Assembly: GCA_937921825.1 (NCBI GenBank)
Contig: CAKZVK010000048.1
Span: 1 to 58,256 of the forward strand
From: an uncultured Saprospiraceae bacterium
GTDB lineage: Bacteria > Bacteroidota > Bacteroidia > Chitinophagales > Saprospiraceae
Direction: 5' to 3'
Length of the DNA stretch: 58,256 nucleotides
Shown here: positions 35,757 through 44,724 of the stretch, one piece after another
Layout of the letters: each line of letters begins with the position of its first letter
How positions within the stretch are numbered: position 1 is the stretch's first letter
Program-made: the position numbers and the translations under genes
The notes under the pieces: generated by a model
Database searches by the model: none
The model's input: only the letters and a program-made list of their open reading frames with translations
What the model was told of the DNA's origin: nothing

Positions 35757-38204
35757 TTGAAGAAGGAATTCAAGGTATATAATGTTCTTTTGCCCTTAGC
35801 AATCCCTAAGGTCTACAGCTATAAGGTCGAAAAGTCCTTTTGGCCTGAGGTGCAATTTGGGGTACGTGTAGAGGTCCCCTTAAGGAACAAGTTGTATTCC
35901 GCCATCGTCATAGAGGAAGAACATGGTCCTCTTAATACACTTCATAAATTAAGGTTCATCCGATCTATCATAGATAAGGAGCCTATCATTACAGAGAATC
36001 AGTACAAGCTATGGAACTGGATGTCACAGTACTACATGTGTACTGTAGGTGAAGTCATGAATGTCGCACTGCCTAGTGGTCTGAAACTAAGTAGCGAAAC
36101 TAAGCTCATTGTAAGATCTCATATAGATGACTACGAAGGAGAGCTAACTGACAAGGAATATATGCTAGCCGAGGCAGTTTCATTACAAAATGAACTGACT
36201 ATAGGACAAGTACAAGAAATCCTAGATCAAAAAACAGTCTATCCACATATCAAATCCCTTATAGATAAAGGCATTGTCTTAGTCAAAGAAGAACTCAAAG
36301 AAGGCTTCAAAGCCAAGAAGGAGTCCTTTGTCAAAACTACCCCTGACTACACAGCAGAGAAAATGAATGCGGCTTTTGAACTCACAAAAAAGTCTGAGAA
36401 ACAAACCAAGGCTCTATTGAGTTACTTTCAACTTTCTAAGAAATCAGCTTGGGTTCAAAGAAAAAAAATCTACAATCATGCGAATGTAAATGTCAGTGTC
36501 ATTAATGCACTGGTCAAAAAAGGCATCTTAATTCTGGAAGCAAAAGAAGTATCTAGACTCAGTAATGAGCTGCTGACCTATAAGGAACCTCCACCACTGA
36601 ACGAATACCAAGTCACGGCTAAAGCAGAAATTACAGAACTCTTTGAAACTCAAAATAAAGTACTCCTCTTTGGTGTCACAGGAAGTGGTAAGACAAGAAT
36701 CTACATAGACCTCATAAAGGAAACCATAGAGGCAGGCAAGCAAGTACTCTACCTCCTACCAGAGATTGCCTTGACTACTCAGATCGTAGACAGATTGATG
36801 ACTCTCTTCTCTAAAGACATCGGTGTCTACCATAGTAAGATGAGTAATAATCAGAGAGTAGAACTGTGGAATGCCACTCTAAGGGGTAAGGGCCTAATAG
36901 TAGGCGCTAGATCAAGTATATTTTTGCCTTTCAAGGATTTGGGTTTGATTATAATAGATGAAGAACATGACCCTTCATTCAAACAGAATGACCCTGCACC
37001 TAGATACAGCGGAAGAGATACAGCCATCTATCTTTCTAGTATATTCAACTCCAAAGTTCTACTAGGTACCGCAACACCTTCTCTTGAAACGTACCTTAAT
37101 ACCAAGCTAGGAAAATATGGCTTGGTGAAACTTATGGAGCGACATGGCGAATCCCAGTTACCTGATATAGAAATCGTAGATCTTAGAAATCAATACAAGA
37201 AAGGTCTGATGCAATCTATGTTCAGCAAGGACCTTAAAGATGCTATAGATGGTGCTCTAGAGAGAAAAGAACAAATACTTATCTTTCAGAATAGAAGAGG
37301 CTACTCCCCTACTTTGCAGTGCAATACCTGCGACTTCAATGCGGGCTGTCCGAATTGTGATGTCAGTCTTACAGTTCATAATTTTCATAAGGAACTCAAG
37401 TGCCACTATTGCGGCTATAGACATAAGCTGCCGCACAACTGCCCTCAGTGCGGAAATGACCAACTCAATAAATTGGGTTTCGGTACTGAAAAGATAGAGG
37501 ATGAAATCAAGACCATTTTCCCTGCTGCCAAAGTAAGACGCATGGACTTTGATACTGCCAAGACAAAAAATGCTTATCAGAAAATCTTACATGATTTCAG
37601 ACAGCATGAAATAGATATCCTTGTGGGCACACAAATGATCACCAAGGGATTAGACTTTGACAACATTGCGATAGTCGGTGTCTTGGCTGCAGATAAAATA
37701 TTATTCTTTCCAGATTTCAAAGCCAATGAAAGAGCCTACCAATTATTTACTCAGGTGGCAGGGAGAGCTGGTAGGCGAAAGAAAAAAGGAAGAGTCATCA
37801 TACAGACCTTCAATCCACTGCATCCTGTAATTGTAGAAACCAAAAACAATGACCACCTTAAGTTCTACAAAAGAGAGCTGCTCGAAAGAAAAAGGTTTGC
37901 CTATCCTCCTTTCTTTAGGATGATAAGAATTACGATCAAGCACAAAAATGCTCCAACGGCCGCACATGCTGCGGAGCTCTTTGGAAGCAAACTCAAAGAC
38001 AAACTAGGGAATAGAGTTATCGGTCCATCCATTCCTGGCATATCTAGAATAAGAGGTTTTTATATTCAGATTATTACTATCAAGATGGAAAAAGATAAAA
38101 CTACCATCCTGACCATTAAGGAACTCATTCACTCCATCAAGTCGCAACTTAAAGGCTTAGATGCTACCAAGTCTGTACGCTTCGTTATAGATGTTGATCC
38201 ATAA
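35757..38204 (+). CDS. priA: Primosomal replication-restart helicase PriA
   Basis: The 815-residue protein starts with TTG, as no ATG fits the conserved N-terminal domain FKVYNVLLPLAIPKVYSY. The helicase core has Walker A GVTGSGKTRIYIDLI, the DEEH box IIIDEEHDPSFKQND and TATPSLETYLN. The inserted zinc-binding module carries four Cys pairs (CNTCDF, CPNCDV, CHYCGY, CPQCGN). Motifs V and VI are GTQMITKGLDFDNI and QVAGRAGRRKKKG. It binds stalled forks and loads DnaB for restart. The unusual start codon may lower expression. Confidence 0.96.
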   Translation: MKKEFKVYNVLLPLAIPKVYSYKVEKSFWPEVQFGVRVEVPLRNKLYSAIVIEEEHGPLNTLHKLRFIRSIIDKEPIITENQYKLWNWMSQYYMCTVGEVMNVALPSGLKLSSETKLIVRSHIDDYEGELTDKEYMLAEAVSLQNELTIGQVQEILDQKTVYPHIKSLIDKGIVLVKEELKEGFKAKKESFVKTTPDYTAEKMNAAFELTKKSEKQTKALLSYFQLSKKSAWVQRKKIYNHANVNVSVINALVKKGILILEAKEVSRLSNELLTYKEPPPLNEYQVTAKAEITELFETQNKVLLFGVTGSGKTRIYIDLIKETIEAGKQVLYLLPEIALTTQIVDRLMTLFSKDIGVYHSKMSNNQRVELWNATLRGKGLIVGARSSIFLPFKDLGLIIIDEEHDPSFKQNDPAPRYSGRDTAIYLSSIFNSKVLLGTATPSLETYLNTKLGKYGLVKLMERHGESQLPDIEIVDLRNQYKKGLMQSMFSKDLKDAIDGALERKEQILIFQNRRGYSPTLQCNTCDFNAGCPNCDVSLTVHNFHKELKCHYCGYRHKLPHNCPQCGNDQLNKLGFGTEKIEDEIKTIFPAAKVRRMDFDTAKTKNAYQKILHDFRQHEIDILVGTQMITKGLDFDNIAIVGVLAADKILFFPDFKANERAYQLFTQVAGRAGRRKKKGRVIIQTFNPLHPVIVETKNNDHLKFYKRELLERKRFAYPPFFRMIRITIKHKNAPTAAHAAELFGSKLKDKLGNRVIGPSIPGISRIRGFYIQIITIKMEKDKTTILTIKELIHSIKSQLKGLDATKSVRFVIDVDP

Positions 38205-38310
38205 GCATATTGTATCATTGTAAGCTAGCTGTCATTTTTTACCCCTAAGTGTCATGGTAATTGTATAGGATATAACAGAAATTACCCATCAGAACATTAG
38301 GTGTAAAGTC

Positions 38311-40473
38311 ATGTCAATAAGAATAGTCATATCATTAATTATGATTTCCTGTTTTTCTTCTGCGCTTTTTGCAGGAGCAGAAACCGAGGCTATTGATATC
38401 AAAAAAAAGTATATCAACGCTGATGACCTAGGCGACCAAGAACAACTACTCTCCCAACTTATAGAATCTTATACTGCGATAGATATAGATAGTGCTCTCT
38501 ATTATTCTGACATCTATAGAAGTAAGTTTTTAATAAATGGCTCAGAGGAAGCTTTTGAATGCAACTACTACAGATTAGTAGGACAGATCTATAAAAAACA
38601 ACACAATCTTATACTATTCCTAGAACAAAGCTCTAAGGCGTTAAACTGTTACAAGGAACTAGATGACATAGATAAAATTGCTCAAGCACATTTAGAATTC
38701 GGTATCGCTAATGCCTACCAAGGTAAGATTACGGAGGCCACTTCAAGTTTTTTAAAAGCTGAGAATTTATACTTTGAAACTGGAGATACATTAAAAGCTA
38801 CAAAATGCTCAATGCATCTAGGGACCACTAGAATAATGCAAGGGGATCAGGTCAAAGGACTTGAGAGCTATTACAAAGTGCTGCATTACTATGAGAAGAT
38901 AGGTTACGAGGAAGAATTAGGAAAGCTATGTAATAATATAGGATTGGCTCTTATTGATCTAGGAAAGGATACAGAGGCCCTGCACTACTTTCAAAAAGGT
39001 TTGAATTATTCTGAAAAAACAGAAGACAAATTTGTGAGCTCACAGATCCTTGCAAACATTGCTGGCTACTACAAAAAAAGTGAGGAATATCAGCTAGCTT
39101 TAGGATACTTATCTAAAGGTCTCAAGCTTGCTGAAGAAATAAATTCTGATTATTCTAAATCTATCTTCTACTACGAGATAGCTTCAACTAAATATGGCAT
39201 AGGAAAAAACTACGAAGCTCTAGATGCTATAAATCAATCTCTAGAGATTGTAAAGGCTATGAATAATATAGATCAGATAGCTAGATCCTTAGTTATGAAA
39301 TCTAATATTCTTCTTGAGCTAAGTAATTATCAAGAGGCGCACCAAGCATGTAAAGAATGCTATGAGATAAGTAAGCAAACAGAAACACTTCTGACTCAGC
39401 GGTTAGCTCTAGACTGCATATCTACTACGGCTAATGCCTTAAAGATTTACAAAGATGCCTACGAATACCAAAAAGAATATATCGCTGTCAATGATTCTCT
39501 TCAAAGTCTTAATTCCCAAGAGAAACTGCAAACCTTAGAAAAAGAAACACAGTACCAAAAAGAAAAAGCCTTACTAGAACAGCGAAACATTCTAAACGAG
39601 GCTCTACTCAGAGAACAAAAAATTAATACAAAGTTCTTTGCACTCTTAAGTCTATTATCATTTTTTGGACTAGGGCTATTAGGCTTTATATATCAAAGCG
39701 GAAAAAAATATACGGCTAGGATAAAAGAGAAAACGAAGCTTATAGAAAGTACAAATGAAGAACTTTCGAAATTAAACAATGACTTAGAAGTAGCGAATTC
39801 AAAACTGAATAACTTTACTTCTGTCGCTGCCCATGATCTCAAGTCACCTATTAGGACTATGGCAAGTTATTCTCAGCTACTCTTAATGAGGAACAAAGAT
39901 AAACTCGACGAGAAAGATCAAGAGATGCTGGGCTTCGTATCTAATAGTGCACGACGTCTGACTACAATGATAGACGACCTCCTTTCATTTTCAAAAATAG
40001 ATGAAAACTTAGGTCCTACAGAAATAGTCGTTACTAATGACATCGTCGAAATAATCAAAAACAGCTTAGAAACTGTCATCAACGATCAAAATGCATCAGT
40101 AAACATTATGCAAGATCTAGGAACCATCAAGGCACACAAGAGTCTTGTTACACAATTGTTCCAAAACTTAATTGCCAATGGCATAAAGTTCAGGCAAGAG
40201 AATATATCCCCAGTGATCAAAATAGATAAGCATGCCGAAGACCAGAAGACAATAACTTATTCTGTCGCTGATAATGGTATGGGTATCCCAGAGAAACACC
40301 ACGATAAAATCTTTACTATCTTCAATAGACTCCATAGTGCTGATGAAATAGAAGGGAGTGGCATAGGCTTATCAACTTGCAAAAGCATCGTAGACTTCTA
40401 CGGACATGATATATGGTTAGAATCCGAAGTGGGCAAGGGAACAACCTTCTTCTTCAAGCTGCCAAAAAAGTAA
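38311..40473 (+). CDS. TPR-containing sensor histidine kinase
   Basis: The 720-residue protein has an export signal, then roughly residues 90-420 of TPR-type helical pairs (for example EALHYFQKGLNYSEK and KSIFYYEIASTKYGIGKNY), a transmembrane segment (about 446-465, FFALLSLLSFFGLGLLGFI) and a short coiled coil. The kinase part has an HisKA box with phospho-acceptor His508 in VAAHDLKSPIRT, and an HATPase with N-box NLIANGIKF, G1 DNGMGIP and GSGIGLSTCKSIV. Periplasmic TPRs are thought to sense partners or peptides. No response regulator is adjacent, and no receiver or output domain is fused, so the target is unknown. Confidence 0.9.
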   Translation: MSIRIVISLIMISCFSSALFAGAETEAIDIKKKYINADDLGDQEQLLSQLIESYTAIDIDSALYYSDIYRSKFLINGSEEAFECNYYRLVGQIYKKQHNLILFLEQSSKALNCYKELDDIDKIAQAHLEFGIANAYQGKITEATSSFLKAENLYFETGDTLKATKCSMHLGTTRIMQGDQVKGLESYYKVLHYYEKIGYEEELGKLCNNIGLALIDLGKDTEALHYFQKGLNYSEKTEDKFVSSQILANIAGYYKKSEEYQLALGYLSKGLKLAEEINSDYSKSIFYYEIASTKYGIGKNYEALDAINQSLEIVKAMNNIDQIARSLVMKSNILLELSNYQEAHQACKECYEISKQTETLLTQRLALDCISTTANALKIYKDAYEYQKEYIAVNDSLQSLNSQEKLQTLEKETQYQKEKALLEQRNILNEALLREQKINTKFFALLSLLSFFGLGLLGFIYQSGKKYTARIKEKTKLIESTNEELSKLNNDLEVANSKLNNFTSVAAHDLKSPIRTMASYSQLLLMRNKDKLDEKDQEMLGFVSNSARRLTTMIDDLLSFSKIDENLGPTEIVVTNDIVEIIKNSLETVINDQNASVNIMQDLGTIKAHKSLVTQLFQNLIANGIKFRQENISPVIKIDKHAEDQKTITYSVADNGMGIPEKHHDKIFTIFNRLHSADEIEGSGIGLSTCKSIVDFYGHDIWLESEVGKGTTFFFKLPKK

Positions 40474-40490
40474 TGCTGATTTTACTTGAC

Positions 40491-40524
40491 AAAAGGTCTC
40501 AATTTATTTGGGACCTTTTCTATT
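40491..40524. terminator. Terminator between convergent kinase and fusion genes
   Basis: AAAAGGTCTC pairs with GGGACCTTTT (10 bp, one G-U pair) around a 9-nt AT-rich loop, with T-rich sequence on both sides. It lies between the stop codons of two convergent genes. Confidence 0.65.
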
Positions 40525-40543
40525 TATAGCTCTAATAGTTTCC

Positions 40544-41698
40544 TTACCTAATCCAAGTTAGCTTGGTCTCTAATGGGCCTTTATTTTTGATTGGTGGAAC
40601 CCCTTCGGGATTCACTTTACCTATATAGAAGAGTCCAAGGTTTCTCTCCCCTTTCGCTAGAGGTATATACTTACTAATGTGATTTATTACCAAAGCTGGA
40701 GAACTCCAGTACCCTCCTAGACCAAAGGTGCTCAATGACAAATAGATATTCTGGACTGCACAGGCTGTAGCCGCTAGCTCTTCCCACTCTGGTACACTTT
40801 CCGATTCATCTCTTTGCATAGAAATAATTATAACATGGGAACTTGCCATTACTTTTTTCCTCAGCTTCTTGTACTTACGTTCTACAAAAGTATCCTCGTT
40901 AGTAGTTGCCTTGTACTGAGCCTGTAAGAACTCTGAGAAGTCTTCCAACTTGCTCGGTGTAATAATCTTAAATCGCCACGGTTCTGTATTCCTATGTGAA
41001 GGTGCTGTATTCGCATTTTCTAAGATCTGGAGTATCACTTCATCACTGACTTTCTCTCCAGTAAAGCTATTCGGAAAGATAGACTGTCTAGATTTTACCC
41101 ACTGAGAGACAGGACCTAGAGGCTGGGATACACCATCGCTACTCTTACCAAAATACTCTGGATAAATGATGGCCGCCCTTAGGATGAAATAGGCACTATC
41201 TGATCCCCATATATCACCGGAAAGAACTAGGTCTAAGGCTTCTGAAGGCAGTACTTCTACCACTTCTATCTCCTCTAAGTCATCTAAGTTTTGGGTAGTA
41301 TTAAATTCTAGATTCGTAGCCAGAAATGCATGGACGACCTGCGTAGACTTCGTAGGAATGTGTGCAATGTGCCCGAGAGGAGTGAGGTTGTCTGCTGTCG
41401 TTAGGATACCTGTCTCTTCTTTCAACTCTGCTAATGCAGATTCTGTAATAGACTTCCCTTCTTGGACAAAACCCGCAGGCAATTCTAGCATAAAGTCTCG
41501 CTGTCCATGCTTGTACTGCTTGACTAAGACCAGCTTGCCTTCTATGGTTATAGGAAGAACCATCGCCACATCTGCAAGAGTAGTGATATAGTAATCGTCT
41601 ACGAGACGACCATCTGAGAGTTCTACTTCATGTCTTTCTATAGGAAACCACGGACTAGGTGAGACATCCGTGATATTTCTGAGCTTCCATTTGTCCAC
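40544..41698 (-). CDS. NUDIX hydrolase - nitroreductase fusion protein
   Basis: This 384-residue protein joins two families. Residues 1-180 are a NUDIX domain of ADP-ribose-pyrophosphatase type. Its Nudix box (from Gly76) is degenerate: the first Glu is Lys82 and the Arg is Ala90, though Glu91, Glu94 and Glu95 that bind metal remain (AELKEETGI). Residues about 203-384 are an FMN nitroreductase domain, with APSHRNTEPWRF (232-243), a C-terminal GLGGYWSSPA and GLFYIGKV. The first domain may hydrolyse ADP-ribose or NAD-like compounds and the second reduce quinones or nitro groups, but neither activity is proven. It lies 14 bp after the GlsB-type gene. Confidence 0.85.
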   Translation of the reverse strand: MDKWKLRNITDVSPSPWFPIERHEVELSDGRLVDDYYITTLADVAMVLPITIEGKLVLVKQYKHGQRDFMLELPAGFVQEGKSITESALAELKEETGILTTADNLTPLGHIAHIPTKSTQVVHAFLATNLEFNTTQNLDDLEEIEVVEVLPSEALDLVLSGDIWGSDSAYFILRAAIIYPEYFGKSSDGVSQPLGPVSQWVKSRQSIFPNSFTGEKVSDEVILQILENANTAPSHRNTEPWRFKIITPSKLEDFSEFLQAQYKATTNEDTFVERKYKKLRKKVMASSHVIIISMQRDESESVPEWEELAATACAVQNIYLSLSTFGLGGYWSSPALVINHISKYIPLAKGERNLGLFYIGKVNPEGVPPIKNKGPLETKLTWIR

Positions 41699-41712
41699 AG
41701 TACTAGAGTGGA

Positions 41713-42042
41713 CTATCTTCTTTTACCGAGCCCTAATAAGCGGGATACATAGAGTATGATAATGGAACCGATAGTTGCTGAGATCACCATACCTACCAGA
41801 TTAGCTGGTAGTACCACACCGAATTGGTTTTCGACCACTTTGACGATACCTGACCCTGCAGTAATTCCTAAGAGTCCAAAAAGGTAACCCCCTACGACAC
41901 CTCCTGCTATACCAAGAATGGCATTAACTGCAAATCCAAAACTGTCTCCTTTCATGATTCTAGCGGCTAGAGTGCCCGATAAGGCTCCAACCAAGATCAT
42001 TATTATCCACTTCAGCACATCCCCTTCAAACAAAGTATCCAT
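41713..42042 (-). CDS. GlsB/YeaQ/YmgE-family stress-response membrane protein
   Basis: This 109-residue protein has the three hydrophobic segments of the transglycosylase-associated protein family. They include the paired glycine-rich motifs IIMILVGALSGTLAARIMKG and ILGIAGGVVGGYLFGLLG, and a C-terminal helix IGSIIILYVSRLLG. Members are small inner-membrane proteins linked to stress tolerance, with no defined biochemical role. It is longer than the usual roughly 80-85 residues owing to the loop before the last helix. It is 14 bp upstream of the NUDIX fusion gene and 98 bp after the M28 peptidase gene on the same strand. Confidence 0.85.
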   Translation of the reverse strand: MDTLFEGDVLKWIIMILVGALSGTLAARIMKGDSFGFAVNAILGIAGGVVGGYLFGLLGITAGSGIVKVVENQFGVVLPANLVGMVISATIGSIIILYVSRLLGLGKRR

Positions 42043-42140
42043 ATTCTAATTTTTAGCAAATATATAATTTGTCACTAATATTAAGATTCCTCTATATCAC
42101 TTTAAGAGATTGAGTATAAATGGCGCACTCTGTAAGGGCT

Positions 42141-43439
42141 TTACTGAAAGGTCACTTCCTTTCTTATCATCATATCCCCTTCTCTTAGCACAGTGATGGT
42201 GGTCGTCTCTCCGGGTTCGAAAGCACTTAGTGCCTTCATGTAACTCATCATATCTACAATCTTTAAATCCCCCATCTTGAGCACTATATCTCCTTTCTTG
42301 AGACCTGCAACAGATGCCGTCTTTCCCTCTCTTACACCATCTATACGCATGCCTTTACCATCAAAAAGATAGTCTGGTATAACTCCTAAGGTAACTTTGA
42401 ATTTGGGAGCTACTTCAGATTCATCCTTGGTCTTGGTGAAAACGAGCTTCTCTTTTCTATCTGTCCTCAATACGATAGAAGAGATAAAGGTTATAATATC
42501 CTGCAGTCCATCGAAATTAATCTTATGGGTATCATCTGTAGGTCTATGGTAGTCCTCATGCTGGCCCGTAAAGAAGTGTAGTACAGGAATATCCTCTAGA
42601 TAGAAACAGCTATGATCAGATGGACCGATCCCTGATTCTGTCAGTGTAAATTTAAAGACAGGTGCTTTGACACTTTTCAAAATCTTGTCCCACGTAGGTG
42701 AAGTCCCAGTACCATAAATCGCTAACTGTCTATCGTCATTTAATCTGCCGACCATATCCATATTGATCATAAAGCTGATGTCTTCCAGCTTTAATGGACT
42801 ATTATCTACAAAGAAGTTAGATCCCCACAGACCTTTTTCTTCTCCTGAGAAAGCAATGAAAAGTACATTATGATTCAGCTTTTTAGTTTTAAGATATTCA
42901 GCGATGCTTAGCATGGCTGCCACTCCAGAGGCGTTATCATCGGCACCATTATGAATAGCCGGTGGACCTGTATATAGAGATCCTTCTTTCCCATAACCCA
43001 GATGATCGTAATGGGCACCAATTATAAAAGTATGCTCTGCTTTATTATCTAGAAAAGCGACCACGTTCTTACCCATGATAACTGGGTCATTAGGGTTAGG
43101 GGCATCTGCATGCGGGTTAGATCTTATCGTTTTCTTGAAGTATTGGTAGTACGGTTCCTCCCCAGCAAATATTCCATTAATGCCTATGCTCGAGAATCTC
43201 TTAGAAATATAATCCGCGGCTAGGGCCTCACCCTTAGTCCCCGTCTCTCTACCTTCTAATTCATCAGCAGCTAGGTAGCCCACATCAGCTTTGATCTGAT
43301 TAAGCGCTGCAACGGGATTAACTGGCTTAAGGTTCGTAAGTGTTTGGGAAGACTTACAACTAATCAGAAAGCTGAAAACCAACAGAAAAGAAAACTTAAA
43401 TATGTTTATTTGCATTGATTTGATGATCTTAGAATCCAT
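42141..43439 (-). CDS. M28-family aminopeptidase lipoprotein with C-terminal PDZ domain
   Basis: The 432-residue protein has a lipoprotein signal (LLVFSFLISC). The M28 domain is zinc-dependent: VIGAHYDHLGYG, HNGADDNASGVAAML (bridging Asp), FIAFSGEEKGLWGS (catalytic Glu pair), a INMDMVGRL segment and SDHSCFYLEDIPVLHFF. Residues about 350-430 form a PDZ domain (DYLFDGKGMRIDGV, GLKKGDIVLKMGD). It probably trims peptides at the cell envelope. Its start is 21 bp from the divergent beta-propeller gene, so promoters must overlap coding sequence. A second M28 peptidase occurs at 48366. Confidence 0.9.
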   Translation of the reverse strand: MDSKIIKSMQINIFKFSFLLVFSFLISCKSSQTLTNLKPVNPVAALNQIKADVGYLAADELEGRETGTKGEALAADYISKRFSSIGINGIFAGEEPYYQYFKKTIRSNPHADAPNPNDPVIMGKNVVAFLDNKAEHTFIIGAHYDHLGYGKEGSLYTGPPAIHNGADDNASGVAAMLSIAEYLKTKKLNHNVLFIAFSGEEKGLWGSNFFVDNSPLKLEDISFMINMDMVGRLNDDRQLAIYGTGTSPTWDKILKSVKAPVFKFTLTESGIGPSDHSCFYLEDIPVLHFFTGQHEDYHRPTDDTHKINFDGLQDIITFISSIVLRTDRKEKLVFTKTKDESEVAPKFKVTLGVIPDYLFDGKGMRIDGVREGKTASVAGLKKGDIVLKMGDLKIVDMMSYMKALSAFEPGETTTITVLREGDMMIRKEVTFQ

Positions 43440-43460
43440 TAAGAAATAAGTATAAATAAA

Positions 43461-44705
43461 ATGAAATATCCTTACTTCCTCCTCACAGTATGTGCATTAC
43501 TTAGCTTCAGCGCTTGTAAAACAAAAAATATCGCCACTACTGAACATAGTGAAAAATATGGAGAGCACAATGATTACAAGGTCCATGACCATAAGTCCGA
43601 TGAGGATAAAGTAGATGTGCATGGAGAGCATAATCATGATGCGGCCAACAAGAAAAAGCAAAGACAACATGGTCATCATGGAGGAGGTGCCTTGCCCCCG
43701 CAGAAAAAACACTATGACGAAGAAGTACATCTCCAGAATGTGAGACAACTTACTTTCGGTGGAGACAATGCAGAAGCTTATTGGAGTTTTGATGATACAA
43801 AGTTGGTCTTCCAAGCTAAGAATGAGGCATGGGGAGTAGAATGCGATCAGATCTATTATCTAGACCCATACAATGATGCCATCAGCAAAGCCTTCCGACC
43901 GAAGCTTCTATCTACTGGTCTAGGCAGAACGACCTGCTCCTACTTTATGCCAGGGGATAAATCCATCATCTACGCTTCTACGCATCTAGGTGGCAATGAA
44001 TGTCCGCCAGAACCACAGCGTAGAGCGGATGGAAAATATGTATGGCCTATCTATGAGAGCTTTGACATATTCACAGCGGATCTAGAAGGCAATCTACTGA
44101 AGCAACTGACTGATACGCCGGGCTATGATGCAGAAGCCACCCTTAGTCCAGATGGATCTCTGATTGTATTTACATCTATTCGTTCAGGTGATCTAGAGTT
44201 ATACACAATGAAGACTGATGGCTCAGATGTAAAGCAAGTCACTTACGGACTCGGCTATGATGGTGGGGCTTTCTTCTCTCCAGACGGTACTCAACTTATC
44301 TTTAGATCATCCAGACCACAGACCCCAGAAGAAATCAAAGAATACAAAGATTTACTTGCAGAAGGTCTTGTGAAGCCTACCGAGATGGAACTCTATATCT
44401 GCAATGTAGACGGTAGTGATCTAAAGAAAATTACTAATCTAGGCAAGGCCAATTGGGCACCTTTCTTTCACCCATCTGGTAAGAAGGTTCTGTTTGCTTC
44501 TAACCATAAATCAGAAAGAGGATTTCCCTTTAACCTTTATATGATAAGTGTAGATGGTACTGGTCTAGAGCAAATTACTTTTGATCAGACTTTTGACTCT
44601 TTTCCGATGTTCTCCTATGATGGCACTAAGCTAGTTTTTGCCTCTAATAGAAACAATGGTGGAACGAGAGATACTAATTTGTTCTTAGCGGACTGGGTGG
44701 ATTAG
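43461..44705 (+). CDS. TolB-like beta-propeller lipoprotein with His-rich linker
   Basis: This 414-residue protein has a lipoprotein signal (VCALLSFSACK, Cys19). Residues 29-90 contain 12 histidines in a Lys/Asp/Glu/Gly-rich linker (for example HGEHNHD and QHGHHGGG). The remainder is a beta-propeller of PD40/WD40-like repeats with SFDDTKLVFQ, LSPDGSLIVFTS, FSPDGTQLIFRSS, HPSGKKVLFASN and SYDGTKLVFASN. Such TolB-like propellers usually bind proteins or peptides at the envelope. The histidine linker could bind metal ions. No neighbour clarifies its role. Confidence 0.85.
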   Translation: MKYPYFLLTVCALLSFSACKTKNIATTEHSEKYGEHNDYKVHDHKSDEDKVDVHGEHNHDAANKKKQRQHGHHGGGALPPQKKHYDEEVHLQNVRQLTFGGDNAEAYWSFDDTKLVFQAKNEAWGVECDQIYYLDPYNDAISKAFRPKLLSTGLGRTTCSYFMPGDKSIIYASTHLGGNECPPEPQRRADGKYVWPIYESFDIFTADLEGNLLKQLTDTPGYDAEATLSPDGSLIVFTSIRSGDLELYTMKTDGSDVKQVTYGLGYDGGAFFSPDGTQLIFRSSRPQTPEEIKEYKDLLAEGLVKPTEMELYICNVDGSDLKKITNLGKANWAPFFHPSGKKVLFASNHKSERGFPFNLYMISVDGTGLEQITFDQTFDSFPMFSYDGTKLVFASNRNNGGTRDTNLFLADWVD

Positions 44706-44724
44706 AATATTCTAAATTAAACCC

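Noticed and set aside
44702-44715. Perfect 14-bp palindrome TTAGAATATTCTAA between convergent genes
   Set aside because: It overlaps the propeller gene stop codon, has no loop or T run, and is within chance expectation for AT-rich DNA, so it is not called a terminator or operator.
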